64,000 nucleotides of DNA from Apostichopus japonicus. Lineage: Eukaryota > Echinodermata > Holothuroidea > Aspidochirotida > Stichopodidae. The translations under genes were made by a program, and so were the position numbers. The notes under the pieces were generated by a model that was not told the origin of the DNA, did not search any database, and was given only the letters and a program-made list of their open reading frames with translations. Position 1 is the first letter of the stretch. Every line of letters starts with the position of its first letter. The stretch covers positions 24,787,554 through 24,851,553 of the forward strand of contig NC_092562.1 in NCBI RefSeq assembly GCF_037975245.1, in the 5' to 3' direction. Positions 24,201 to 36,480 of this stretch are shown in pieces.

Positions 24201-27200
24201 ATTTGCAATGTGTTTTTCAATGGTGAAACTGATATTATTATCATCATCATTATTGTAACGACTTCCCCAATAATTCTAACCAATTGATATGGAAGAGTTA
24301 TAACAGAGAAACTGATTGTACGTTATTGGCATGTGATGTAATAACCGATGAATGCTTGTATGATATGCACATTAACATGTTGAATGCGCACAGAGCGCGC
24401 GAAAAATTTTGGTTATATTTTTCAGGCAAGTCGTTACAGCCCCCCCAAATCAAATTAGGCTCCTATGACTGTAGAGCTGTCACAGTCAAAGATATGTCTC
24501 ATGAAAAATTCAGTTTTCTGCGAGACCTTTCACAGACAGTTACAACAGTTACCATATTGAAATGTTATTCGAAGGCTGTCAAAGGCGTGTCTCATGAAAT
24601 TACATTTCTTGTGAAACCTTTCACAGAGAGTACATGCGTATTGAATTCATGTCATAATACTGTAGTTTACCATATTAAAATGTTATTTCAATGGCTGATG
24701 GCATTGCCATCTGGCATTTTTTTAGAAATTGAGCCCATGTGGATTAATTAGCATGTGACTTTACTTAGGGGGAAAGGAGATTAATTCCCATAATCGTAAT
24801 ATGAGTCAACCACATGTACGATCCATGCAATGTATGAAATTGATTGAATGGATATCTTGTTACGTTAAAAGTCCCTTTTCATGTAATTTTATGGCACATC
24901 CGTATGTTAGGTTTCAACTTGTAAGATCATTTTTTTAACTAGAATACTTTTCAACTGAATGTGAACTTCATGATGGCCTCCAGAATGTACTACATAGTCT
25001 TAATTTGGTAAAATAAAACCTTTTTTGTGTTCATCGTTAGAAAAAAACAAAAACAATTGGTGTAAAGACCTAGTGGAAGGTTTTTTCCTATTCATAATGA
25101 AAACTACTGCCTACTGTTATTATCATTATTATTATTACTGTACATCTTTGCAGCTACTGAAATGTGACAGTTGATTATTACCAATTGTGTGAAATTGTTA
25201 ACTCCCTTCTCCCTCCTGCCACAGACACACATTACTCCATATTATTTGTCAATTTTTTATTCATTTTTCATTCTCATTGGAAGTCATATTTTCAACAGTG
25301 TGTCGACATTACTCCTCACTTGCATCTCCTCTCTAGTGGTGCACTCTCATCTACCAGGGCACACCTTTGTTATCAAGTTTATCGTTGTTTATCAGTTGTT
25401 CAATAAATCCTATTGGTTCCTCTCTGTGTACAGTCAGCCACCTCCTCAAGAAACTGAAGATCCAGTCTCGAGAATCCATGAACGAAAGAAGGCCGATGCT
25501 GGTAGAGGCTTTAAAGAAACTGAGAGATTTCTCTATGATTATCAGATGGGACTTTCAGAGTTGGGGTATGTCAAAAGAAAAAGATAAAAAGGATCTATCA
25601 ATCTATAAATTTATGAAAGTGTTCTCCACTGACTTGGCAGGTTTTCCTCTTGTTTATAAATGATGAGCACAAAGTTGAGCTTGTTAAGTTTCCCCTTCTC
25701 AGCTCAGATTTTGTCTTGTAATGATTCAAGATTACGATACGAGCGTTATTGAACCTTATAACGGTAATGTGATGCGGATATAGCACCTATTAAAGCAAAG
25801 TTACCCTTGGAATACTTCATTCCTGAACAAAATGCACGACAGTCAAAGTAATCAACTGCTGTTTGTCATAAAAAAGAACAATTAATGGGAAATACTGTTA
25901 CACAAAATAAATGTGGCAGGACGTAGTTATTAGCATTTAGTCTCTTTCACTTGCACTTTGAAATTGTGAACAGTACTGTTTGATACATGTGGATTTGACT
26001 TCCTTCCTCACTTAAAGGGAATGGGGCTGGATCTTGCTAAGTCATTCTGCTAATTAACAGGTCATTTTGCCTCAAGTGACGGTTTGTTAAAGCTGGGGAG
26101 GGGGGGGGGGTTGGTGAAAGGTGAAGGGGCTGGATCTTGCTAATTCGTTCTGCTAGTTAACAGGTCATTTTGCTTCAAGTGATGATTTGTGAAAGCTGGG
26201 GAGGGGGGGGTTGGGATTGGGGTGAAAGGGGAAGGGGCTGGATTTTGCTAAGTCATTCTCCTAATTAACCGGTCAGTTTTGTTTCAAGTGATGATTTGTT
26301 AAAGCTGGGGATGGGGGGGGGTTGGGATTGGGGTGGGAAGGGAAGGGGCTGGATCTTGCTAAGTCATTCGGCCAATGAACAGGTCATTATTGCCTCAACT
26401 GGTGATTTGTTAAAGCTTTCCTGACATAATTTTTTTTATTTTGAACCCACAGTGCCACTTTTATCTAGAGTCTTACCATCTGATGTCTGTCACATCTACA
26501 AGAAGGGAAGCTCGATAAGGGTGGACACGACGTTAATAGAATTCAGCGACCTAAAATGGCAGAGAGGAAATATATCCATCATCTACGATGGAGACTTACT
26601 CGCAGAAAACTCCTTCCTGGTGCTGGACAACGAAAATATGGCGTACCAGAGGATGAAATACGAGGTACAAGTCTCACATATTCACCGCAAATTTGGTTAT
26701 TTTCTATAGAAGAGTCTTAAGCTTAACAGAAAACGAAGTTGTAGCAACGTTTGCCAGATAAAGTGCCACCAGTTACCCTTTTTAGTGGAATGATGGCAGC
26801 TAATTCTTTACCTTTACATAATTTGCATTTTTTTGACAAATAATGAATGATTGGTGTGATTGGTGAAAAGTTTGTGCAAGAACCTTTCTTTTGATACAAG
26901 TCGTAGAGTAGATTCCTCAGTTAATTCTAATACTTCATGTGTATTGCAGTGAAAGGTACTTTTGACGTCCCAATGACAAACAAGGTGGTAAGTGTGCCAC
27001 CATGACCGATACCCATTTCATGTCGTCGTCATCACCATCGTCATCATCATGGTCATCACCATCATCATCGATCGTCATAGTAAATTATTGTCATTATTTC
27101 TTGATCGTATCAGAAGGATTTAGATTGTTTGCTCCTTCAAACCGATCTTTGTTTGGTCCTTATCAGAATCTGTCCTTTGTGTATGTTACTTGATTTGCTT

Positions 27201-30200
27201 TGGGGTAGGGATGAAAGGGTGGAAGAGGGTGATAAACATAACTTATGCATATTCATATTTCATTCAATCTGGTTGGCCTCTTTATCACCCATTATCAGTT
27301 TTCTTTCTTTATGATCGTCTTTTAGGGGACAGATTCAGAAATTGAAGAAGAGGTGGATCTGTTGATGAGCAGTGACATCATGACGGCCACCCTGCCCACC
27401 ACAGGCATAGAATTCTCCCGGGCCCAGACCGGCTGGATCTTCCGAGAAGACCGACGGGAGACCGTGGGGAGCTTCCAGGCCGAATTCTACGAAGTATCAG
27501 GCGTGACAATAGAATCAAGAAAAAGGTTGGTTACCGAACAATTCTCTCGGTTACGAAAAAGGGTCTTTTAAGCACGAATTTTGGCTGGGGCGTACCTTTT
27601 CTCCCATTTCTCCTTTCTGAAATAAGTTCAATTTAGAGGCTGAATATTAAAAACCTTCCCTCACGAAGAAGCTTAGATTCACGAGCAAGTGAGTTGTACA
27701 GTAGTCTACGCAAGTTACAGACTTTTACACTTACCTTTAAGTAGATGTGCATTCACAGATTCTATTACCTCTGAGAAATATGTCAATTTGAATTGCACAA
27801 AAATGTCCATTTTTACCTCATTTTTTTTTTACCATATTCTTCGATGATTTTAACTCAAAGCGATGGAAGATACATCTTTGTGCCGTTGTCAAGTTTTGAT
27901 AACACCGTAGCACTTAATTAGGGAGCAAGAGGAAAACAAAATATATCATATAATGATGATGAATCCACTCATGTCTAGTTATAATTTGTTAACCTTTTTG
28001 AACGGCAATTTTCACCTTGCTGTTTGTTAAAAGAACAATATTTCAAATGAACAATATCTTGGAGACTAAACAGGAAGTCACTAAAAGTGTCTGTCACGAT
28101 ATTGAGCCTCCCCTTAAAGGGGAGTGCTAATGGGAACATAATCAAGATGTCCATAAAATTTAAAAACTAACTAAATAAAAAGAGCTCTTTACATTGCATG
28201 TAAGTCATAAAATTGACAGATATCTTGAGAATGTTAAAAATTGTTGAGCATTCTGACATTTTTGTCCTCGGGTAATAGGAGACATTGTCGTAAACTACAA
28301 ATCATGGTTAATAAGAAAGTTACAGTGGATCATTGCCATAGTGTATGACAGAATGTCATAAATTGAAAAGAGAATCTTCAACTACTTCCACGATTGAATA
28401 AACTTCAAAATATTTGTCCTTACAATTGGGGGGGGGGGGTATACATATAAGGACCATGGTCTGTAAACAATGGGAACTGACCCCAGAAGTTTGTTGGTCA
28501 CAAAAACTTTTCTTTCAGAGTTGGAAAATTTATCTATAGTTTCAGGGCTTGCCACCCTACGTTGATACAATAATGTATTTTTGTAATATCAATATTTCAA
28601 GCGAGCTTTCATGCAGTCTGAGCATTGATGGGGTCTGGTGGGTGATGGCTCAGTCCTCATAGAAGATCCTTAAGTCTTGGAACCTAAATGTTTGCGAACC
28701 GCTGTATTAAGAAACATTCCATTATATGCAGGCTTTTTTCTTACACCTTCATAGTTAAGTGTACTTTGCACTGAGGTAGGCTGCAGAAAGTTGAATACAT
28801 GTCATGTTAAATGTAGTGCATGATCGTCATATTAATTGAGAATAGTTACATGTTCATTAAGAAATATTATATGGAGCAAGGTAGTTTAACTGATTGTGAA
28901 ATATGAAGATTTTTGTCCTTTCATTGTGGTCAATTGGGAATATGTTACATAATGTACAAATGTCATATTTACAGAATGTCATATTAATTGAGGAAAAGTT
29001 AAATGTTCATTAAGAAATATTATAAAGGGGCATAGTAGTTTCAAAGAGTGTTAAATATGAAGATTTTTGTCCTTTCATTGTGGTAAATTGGGAATATGTT
29101 ACATAATGTAAATATGTTATATAATGATGATAATATGAAAGTCAAACAGTGGAAAGTTATGACAGTTGGGCCAACTGTGTGATATAGCCTAACATACAGC
29201 TACTTTCAGCAGTGTGGGCCCACAGTGGTCACCAGTAACTCATATCACGACTGGTAAATATGTTACCACAGCTAAGTACCTTGTAAGTTGTCAGGATTCT
29301 TCATAGAAGTGATTACTTTCATTCACAAACGAATAACCCAGTTTAAATTTGTGATGTTTGTCCGATTCTGTTGCAGGAGGGAACATTTATCAGAAGAAGA
29401 CATCGCTAAAAATAAAGCAGTGCTAGAGAGCATCAGTAAAGGAACCATGTTAGAAGAAAGTTTAAATGAGGTGAGGCATTGGCAAGGTCACGGTATTGTC
29501 ATATTGATGATGGGAATGATGATCGGGATGGAAGTGGTGTGGATGATGGTGGTGAAGATTTTGGTATTGGTTATGGTGGTGGTGATGACGTGATGATAAT
29601 GGGGATGGTGGAGCTGCTGGAACTTTGTTATGAAATTTTAATAGGGTGCAGCATTGGCAAGGTCACAGTATTGTCATATTGTTGATGGGAATCATGATCG
29701 GGTTGGAAGTGGTGTTGATGATGGCAGTATTGATGGTGTCGATTTTGGTGTCGGTGATGGAGATGGTGGTGCAGAGATGATTATGATGATTAGGCGGAAC
29801 TGGTTGAACCTGTTTAGAAGGAAGTTTTCAGGAGGTGAGGCATTTGCAATGTCACCTTGTGGTGATATTGATGGAAGAACTGTAGTATTGTTTCCTGTGA
29901 AGGTCATTTGATGTCAACCGAGGTCAAAGCACAGACACCTTGAAAATAGGTTAACTGCAAAAGTAAATTGTAAAATGTATAACTGAATGTTGGGGGAGAG
30001 GGAATACCACATTGGTGCATGTACTTTACCAATTACTTGAAGTAAACATTGGTTACAAATTGGGAATTTTTGGTTACAAATATTCTTTTGTGAACAGTGC
30101 AAGAAAGTACTGTATCTAAGCCAGCTGGTTTTCTGGTGAAGGATATGTTATGAATATTATCAACCTATTATGAATGTTGCTTTTGCCAGCTATGATATGA

Positions 30201-32772
30201 TTTGTGGAGATTGTAATTGTTTTTAATCCTAGAACATTTCTCAAGAAACCAGTTACTTCAAATATGAAGGTTTTTTTTTTACAGACTGAATATAACATTA
30301 ACAACCACTGATATTTGACAAGCCATCTTCCAACTTTGTAAAATTATGTCTAACATTGGTAATCCTGAATCCATGAAAGCTCTTTTTCTCCACTCAGCCT
30401 CAAATTGTCTTCATTATTTAGAGCCTTTATATGTTGTGATATCCTTCATTTATTGCATTTTTGCTAATTCCATGTATATATGTAACTATCGTTTCAAACA
30501 GACAATACAGAAGAAATCATTAGCACCTCCAGAGAAGACATCGGTCACATGGGAAGAATACATTAATGCAGAGCCTGGCAAGTAAGTATATAACCTGAAA
30601 TACCACTTATGTGCTTCTTCCGCAGGTCGAATTCATGCATTATCAAAATACTTTCTACGTGTTATTAGTTTCTGCGCCTTTTCGAAAAACATTTTTTCCA
30701 GACCTCAACGTTATGATACTGGATGGATGATATATCCCAGCACTTTAGAAACCTCTTTGACTCAATATTTTTTTGTGTTTTGATGCCAGTATTGATAGCT
30801 ATTATGTAAAATTATGACAACATTATGACAACATTATGACAAAAATTTTATTCCCATTGCAGACATCCATGTCTAGGGCGACCAATCGTTTCCAAAGAAA
30901 CCAAAAAGGTCTACAAAGCAGTGGTTGGAATGGTAAGTCTTTTTGTGTTATAAGAAGTTAGATAAAAATTGTCAAAATAGTGTACGATTTGGGAACAAAA
31001 TGTTAGAACGGATGTAGGGAGAAGTGGAACGCTTACTCCGACAAACTCATTTCATTGACACGGAAGAAATCTTCCAACCTCTCTCTGCGATTCCTTGGAA
31101 GATGCTAAACTGAAGAAAAATGATGAATAAAACTATTTTTGATTTAATTTTTGGTTGATATAATAATTCCTTGGTACTTCTTGTCCCAGTCCCACAAGCC
31201 CTTGTTGTTGCCAGTGGATCACTCCCTTAAGAATTGATGTGACTCTACCTCAAGGATCATCGAGGATCAAAGGGGCTCTGTGTGTTCTAGGTACAACCAA
31301 ATAGCAATCAAAATTCTAGTTCATCAACTGTCTAATTTTGTATTCTGTGATACAACAATGCTATACAATCAATTACTAAATTAGTAGTATCACAGTTATT
31401 TGGTGAAAATGATGTATTTTTCTACGAAAATGGTTAATCTTTTTTTAGTTTTCGTGGATGAATAGTGCAAAATGTCGATGTTGTTAGGTCCAAGGCTTGA
31501 AATCGCTTAATTTTTATTTTTTTTAGTGCGAAGACTTTCCGATGGAGATTGAAGATCTTCTCACCATCCTGGAACTTTTCGCTCCAGTCCGTCACATCAG
31601 CAAACTCAGGGACTTTATAGAACTGAAACTCCCTCCTGGATTCCCAGTTAAATTAGGTGAGGAATTTGTGTTTATCTAACTATTTATTTACATTTTTTAA
31701 AGCAGGTCATAACTAGATTGATTTTGATAATTCTCCTGAAGATGTGAAATTACTTTTCTCACCATTAGCAGTACACAGTATGATGCAGGAGTGTAGTGAC
31801 CCGATTTATCCCACTCGGGATATTGGTAGACTCTGTTGGTCCTTTTCATTCTGTAAGAATCTGGTGCAGGTTGGTTGGGTTGGTCCCTGGCCAGCCAAAA
31901 GTAAAGTGGATTTTTTATTCAGTGAAGAGAAATCCACGTTTCTCCCATCTGAAATGGTCTTCCAAATTGTTTTAAAAAAATTACACAATGAGCTGAAAGT
32001 GTAAACTAGGAAAAGCCTCCCGACATGAATGGTAAGTTACAACCCATTTAGTTCCTCCTACATTGATATTCGCTTAGCTTAGTGTCGTTAAAATAACTGC
32101 CTTCCGGGCCTTCATTTATAAGTTTGTTTGTTTATGTTGACATGTGTTGTTACTCTGACGAGCAATGTTTATTTTCATTTTACTCAGCCTCCTTTCCAGT
32201 GAGCTGCTTGGAAATTAACAATGTCTTCCGTTAGCCATATTGCATATATAGACATGCATTACACCTTACAAAAGCCATGATATTTATAGACCAACATATT
32301 AAAGCAGCTTAAAACCATGCTACCCCATAATTTGGTTCTTACTACCATGGCAACCCTGCTTGTATTCCTGGAGTATTTTAAAAGTATGCTACCCCATAAT
32401 TTGGTTTTTATTACCATGGCAACCCTGCTTGTATTCCTGGAGTATTTTAGAGTATTACATCCATCATTTTTTATTGTTATTTCAAATCTCAAAATATGGC
32501 ACATTTTGAAATGACGAATCTTTTTCACGAGCATGAATCTAACACTTGCTAGTGGCATTAATTACACAATGTCCTCTAAATGTATCATTTTATGGTAAAG
32601 TCAGTCACCCCCTATTTTTTTTTATTTTCCAGATATTCCACTTTTCCCAACCATCTCAGCTAAAGTAACCTTTGAAGATTTTCAGTACCACGAAAACATC
32701 TCTGTCGCCCTCTTTCAGATACCGCCTGGGTATCAGAAAAATACAAAGGGATTCAGCGGAAAAAAACAATAA
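9265..32772 (+). CDS. ANKRD13C: ANKRD13C, ankyrin-repeat GPCR chaperone, 11 coding exons
   Basis: Exons read by hand with consistent GT-AG borders and phases: 9265-9385, 21659-21700, 23842-23946, 25434-25565, 26453-26664, 27326-27525, 29377-29470, 30502-30581, 30863-30932, 31527-31656, 32633-32772 (TAA at 32770). The product is about 441 residues. Ankyrin repeats fill about residues 10-115 (LHEAVFQKN, GNTALHLAVMTGHK, LLLAHGAPVKARNLQGWTAL). The GPCR-chaperone region follows, with WDFQSWVPLLSRVLPSD, FSRAQTGWIFRED, RREHLSEEDIAKNKA, TWEEYINAE and LPPGFPVKLDIPLFPTI, all hallmarks of ANKRD13C rather than the UIM-bearing A/B/D paralogues. In vertebrates it acts at the cytosolic face of the ER in receptor biogenesis. 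The vertebrate protein has about 100 more N-terminal residues. Here the frame is open upstream to an acceptor-like tag at about 9204, so a 5' coding exon may lie upstream and the ATG at 9265 may be internal. Exon 2 is only 42 bp. Intron 1 is 12.3 kb and holds an entire hAT transposon. Confidence 0.9.
11061..12926 (+). CDS. hAT transposase, ZBED-like, 621 aa, intact
   Basis: A single uninterrupted frame inside the hAT element. The N-terminal BED zinc finger has C23-x2-C26 and H48-x4-H53 with the typical SKIWDYF lead-in. The RNase H-like core has candidate acidic residues D190 (LSTDIWSS) and D258 (LRDNAANV), followed by the insertion-domain C-x2-H (GCFIHTLQL). [16 protein letters not shown] is the conserved RW block. 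The C-terminal hAT dimerisation region (about 545-615) has WWKFN, [29 protein letters not shown] and E582 as the probable third catalytic acid. Length, order and motifs are all typical of full-length ZBED-type hAT transposases, and no frameshift or stop is present. It cuts and pastes elements with matching ends; it could also mobilise non-autonomous relatives sharing its termini. Confidence 0.93.
   Translation: [621 protein letters not shown]
14033..14072 (+). other. Possible element-borne alternative first exon
   Basis: Within the 3' part of the hAT element, ATG opens MFKVFTEAYEKMN followed by G|GTTAGT, a donor-like site leaving phase 1. ANKRD13C exon 1 also ends in phase 1 (CAT G), so splicing to exon 2 at 21659 would be in frame (..KMN-GNTALHLAV). 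A GC-rich patch with GCGCGCC lies just upstream (about 13965). No transcript evidence; the frame match alone has a one-in-three chance. Confidence 0.2.
14434..21658. other. Remainder of ANKRD13C intron 1
   Basis: AT-rich intron, strikingly dense in TACTGTA/GTACAGTA words from about 16.5 to 20.6 kb. C-runs at 19022 and 14612. No exon seen. Confidence 0.6.
23157..23505. repeat. Two ~90-bp direct repeats in ANKRD13C intron 2
   Basis: GCAAAGTTAAGAATGGCAAT.. through ..CTTACAGTA(G/T)GTTGATATG occurs at 23157-23248 and 23413-23503, separated by about 165 bp. Confidence 0.85.
24080..24467. mobile_element. Probable hAT-type MITE in ANKRD13C intron 3
   Basis: 388 bp between copies of ACTGTAGA (24072-24079 and 24468-24475). 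Left end CAAAGGCGTAGGAGGC, right end GGCTCCTATG, a short imperfect inverted repeat. Internal G-tract and C-tract with AATTCGGGCAACATGC resemble the element starting at about 63130. Confidence 0.65.
24478..24690. repeat. Diverged direct repeat, ~100 bp unit, in ANKRD13C intron 3
   Basis: GCTGTCACAGTCAAAGATATG..GTCTCATGAAA..GACCTTTCACAGACAGT followed by ACCATATTGAAATGTTATT recurs about 100 bp later with many changes. It keeps a 155-codon frame open, but nothing in it looks like a protein family. Confidence 0.5.
26023..26418. repeat. Four-copy minisatellite, ~103-111 bp unit, before ANKRD13C exon 5
   Basis: Units begin GGGGCTGGATCTTGCTAAGTC at 26023, 26126, 26234 and 26345, each with AATTAACAGGTCATTTTG and a G-rich stretch (GGGGAGGGGGGGTTGGGATTGG). 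The fourth lacks the G-run. It ends about 35 bp before the acceptor of exon 5 (26453). Confidence 0.88.
27022..27080. repeat. TCATCG/CATCAC microsatellite in ANKRD13C intron 5
   Basis: Imperfect TCG/TCA/CCA trinucleotide run between exons 5 and 6. Confidence 0.75.
28823..29120. repeat. Tandem duplication, ~150-bp unit, in ANKRD13C intron 6
   Basis: GTCATATTAATTGAG.., TGTTCATTAAGAAATATTAT, AAATATGAAGATTTTTGTCC and GGGAATATGTTACATAATGT occur in the same order starting near 28828 and near 28977, with scattered substitutions. Confidence 0.85.
29475..29870. repeat. Diverged duplication with GATGG/GGTGAT microsatellite after exon 7
   Basis: GCATTGGCAAGGTCACGGTATTG at 29475 recurs at 29652 and, more diverged, near 29838. 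The first two are followed by GATGATGGGAATGATGATCGGG-like repeats. The first copy starts at the exon 7 donor, so the duplicated segment is intronic. Confidence 0.75.
32315..32451. repeat. 68-bp tandem duplication in ANKRD13C intron 10
   Basis: ATGCTACCCCATAATTTGGT..TTGTATTCCTGGAGTATTTTA occurs twice head to tail with two or three differences. Confidence 0.88.
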
Positions 32773-35700
32773 CAATAGGTTTTTCCTTTCCCTCTCTCTC
32801 TCTCCATCTTTCTTTGTTTTTTCTCTTGCATGGAACGGTATAGTATTCCATTACGAACAGTACTGTTTGAATTTTGAAACACAATTATTTCTTTATGGGT
32901 TTCCCCTGATTTGCCTTATTTCAATTACTTGCAATAATTTCTCGTGCATTTCGATGAGGAAGGTTTAATATGGCCCGTATTGTTACTGGCAGTATTTGGC
33001 ACGCGCACGTTATAGATATAACTTGTCTTCTTTCTTTCTTTGGGAGTGGGGGAATGTGGTGGTGGGGGTGATGTGGCAGGGAAAATGAATATCTTTTTCA
33101 ATTCTTTCACAACATATTCAATTCTTTGATTCTTGTTTTCTATTCTTCTTTGGCTACTTTAATTAGAAAACAGTTTAATTAGAAATATATCTTGCCGAGA
33201 GTTATACATGTAAGAGCTTCGGTGTCATTTTAAATGTTTGAAACTGTTTTTTTATAATTTCAATACCATGTGTCGTGTGACTGTGCATCAGTGCATATGT
33301 CAACACGGCTTGGACTGTGAAAGCAGACATTTTGTTAGCACAGGGCAAGTGTTAACATGAGTGCATTTTAACCAAATTCCAATTTTAAATCCAGCCATCC
33401 AAATTATAGAGATGTGAAGACAACAAATATATTTGTGAAGATAACAAATATATTTGTTATGTGATATATAAAGCATGGTGTTGTTTCTTTACCATGCCCC
33501 GCAGAAACCCCACACCCCCCAAGGATAATAGAACAAATTTACGCTATATATGCAATAGCCAAGAACTTTTGTGTTCACTGTTCTGTCACTTTGACGTTAG
33601 TGCTGTCTCTTTGAAATCAGTGTTCTGTCACTTTGAGAGGTACTTACAAGGAGTGACAAGCTATGACCTTGTGGTTGAAGGTCATTTGCACATAACTATG
33701 TCTTTGTTTCTAATGGGTGTGTAATTATACAGGTTCTTAGCATGTCATAGCATAGAAAGTCTCCCAGCAACACAGAGGGACATCTCATTGGTTTTGCTTG
33801 GCAGGTCATGTGCAAAACTCATTATTTATGATCTGGCATTTTATGTAACTTGATATTTAGTTACACTCTTGATTTTAATGATTGATTTATTCCATTTGTT
33901 GCCTGAGATTAGCATGTATCAAAAAAAATTAATATTTATTTAAAAATAATGATTCTCTTTATAGACTGAACAAAATTGGGTCAACAACCTTAAATTATCA
34001 AGTTATGTGTACTCTCGTCACTGAAATGTACAATTAAGTAATGATGTAATAATATCACTAGTAGAATAACGAAATAAATTTTAAAGCTGACCATTTTTGT
34101 CAAGATTTTTAGTATCAGATTGTGAGGGACCTACATTCGGTCAAGTAAGAATTTGGTCATTCACAGATTGAGGAAATTGAGTTAAGTATATAGAACAACT
34201 GAAGGGGAAGGTTTAGATTATAAAGTTTAGTTTCTCTCAAGTATCTTTAAGTTTGAACTTCAGATTTCGCCAGGTCTGTCTTTCAAAATTATGCGTAAAC
34301 TAGTTTTGAAATGTAAGGAAGTAGTGATTTTTTTCAGTGAAGATAAGTGGACCTACGGAATGCTAATTTTGTAAATGCAAATGTCCTTTCCAATATTTAC
34401 ATGTTACTATTCCCCTTTGTGTGCTGAATTTTGGTTGCTATGGCATCCAAATTTACCTGGGGTATTATTCATCAGGGCTAGTTAGTGTGCAAACTTTGTA
34501 TGTCATACAGGTGGGTCCTAGTTTGCAACTTACAATTGCAAGTTACACTTTCACAGTGTATAATTGGATTCAAAAGAGAAACCTTGGACATATGGCCGTT
34601 ATTTTAATAGTGAACAGACCATAACTTTGCTTATAAGAGGTTACAATGGCTATCCAAATTTACAGACATAAGGGAATAAATTAGTGTTGACATTTTGAGT
34701 CAGTGAAGCTTTGAAGGCATTTTGTCTCTTACAAAATATTATGGTTCTTGTGTAAAAAAAAAAAATGCAATACATCTTGCCAGTTTCATAAAACCTTTTG
34801 AAAATTTTGTATAGCATTTGATTGTCTGGGCAGTACCTCACAAATGTGATTAAGTTCTGATTGTTGGATCTATTGTGGATGCCAATGGTTAGTTCCAAGA
34901 GTGAACAACTTACAAGATTTTTTTTCCAAGAATACCATTTTTTGATCAAGAGCACCTTTGATTGATCATATGGGTGAAAAAAAATATATACATTTCAAAA
35001 TATATTTAAATTACATAAACAAAATTTCCTTGATGCAAAGTTTGTATGAATGTACTCATTTCATAGTACACATGACGACCAAAGGATTATAATAAGATTT
35101 GGTTATTAAATACCTTTTAACCCGTGTGGAGAAATTACAAGTGGTCCATGTAATCTTCAAGTCGTGGAAATAATTGTTTCTTAATGACAAATCGCTATAG
35201 TAGTTTTTCATGGAGGAATATTTATCACGGTTGAAGACAAATCGTGAAAGTAAACATTTTTAATGAAAGATGATTTTGTCATTTTAAATTTTTTTTTTAT
35301 GATACAGTAAAATGGGTATTTTACGTCAAATCTTCTGATTCTTGACGCAGTGATTTTATTACCATCAATGTCAGCTTTATGAAATTATAAATTGTGCTGC
35401 AACGAAGGTTTTATTTGGTTGATAAAGAATCGTTTTTCTTAATGGAATGCTATGATTAAAGTAGAAATTAAATATGCACAATTACACAAAATGTGCCTGA
35501 TTCAGTTAAAATGATTAATGTTCAAATAGCTAATAATTGTAGAGTTATATATCTCTGATTTATGTCTAATAACATATATTTTGGTATCAAATAAAACTTT
35601 GGTGATAAAAGGGTTCCCAATTTTGTGGTATTTTTAAAGATTTTGTCTCTCCATTTATAGTGTCCGCCGCTCCCTACAAAAAAAATGTTTTCTGTGTCTG

Positions 35701-36098
35701 GTGCTCCCTGACATGGAAATATCGTGGGTGGGCTGAGATGAGAGGATGGCCCGAGGGGCAACATTATCCAATATTTAGCTGATTTTGTGTTGGAACATTG
35801 GCATGGTTGTAGAGCACCACTATGACCCTTTACTCAATTATCAGATGATGGGGTTGGTTAGCTGAATTGCAAAGCAAATGCTGCTATTTGAAGCTCATTA
35901 GTAGTATTACCTTGAATATGTACACGATGGGAAAGCCATATTGCATAGTAATAGCGCTCTTGACGGCAAACCAAAATAAACAAAGGTTTACAATTAAACA
36001 TGGGACATTCGGAAATCCACCTAGCACATATGAGACCCATTTCCAACTCTCTGATGCATGGTGTTTACAAAGTAAGGCATCACGTACATGCACAGGCA

Positions 36099-36480
36099 CA
36101 GTGGCGGAGCGACCATACAGTCAGGGGGGCGGATCCCCCCCCCTGACGGACTCAAATGGACTGCTGGCGCCCTTTTCAGCTCTTTACCACTTTTTACTTA
36201 TTCGCAATTATTGACTTTTTTATTGCACTCTCATCTATCTATTGACATTTGTCACATTTTGTAGGTGTAATTTGGCGATGACACCTATTTATTTTTCGTT
36301 TATCTGCAAATTAGCCAGGCCCCGATATGGTCATTTCCGGCGATCTAGGGAGTATCTTTACTCAAAACATTTCTGTACGCTACGCGCCAACCTGTGGTGG
36401 CGCTCCGCTTAGATAGTGTCAAAAGCGCCCCTAGAGACCATTCTCGCCCCTCCTGACCAATACCCCTAGTTCAGCCACTG
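36099..36480. mobile_element. hAT-type MITE, CAGTGGCGGAGC ends
   Basis: 382 bp, with 8-bp duplication CACAGGCA (36091-36098 and 36481-36488). Left end CAGTGGCGGAGC, right end GTTCAGCCACTG. It contains a block near the right (TACGCTACGCGCCAACC, then GGTGGCGCTCCGCTTAGA) that recurs at 63918-63961. Confidence 0.82.

Noticed and set aside
24284..24751. 155-codon + strand frame in ANKRD13C intron 3
   Set aside because: Spans a MITE end and a diverged direct repeat, with no family features.
35867..36214. 115-codon + strand frame
   Set aside because: Runs into the 36.1-kb MITE and has no recognisable domain.
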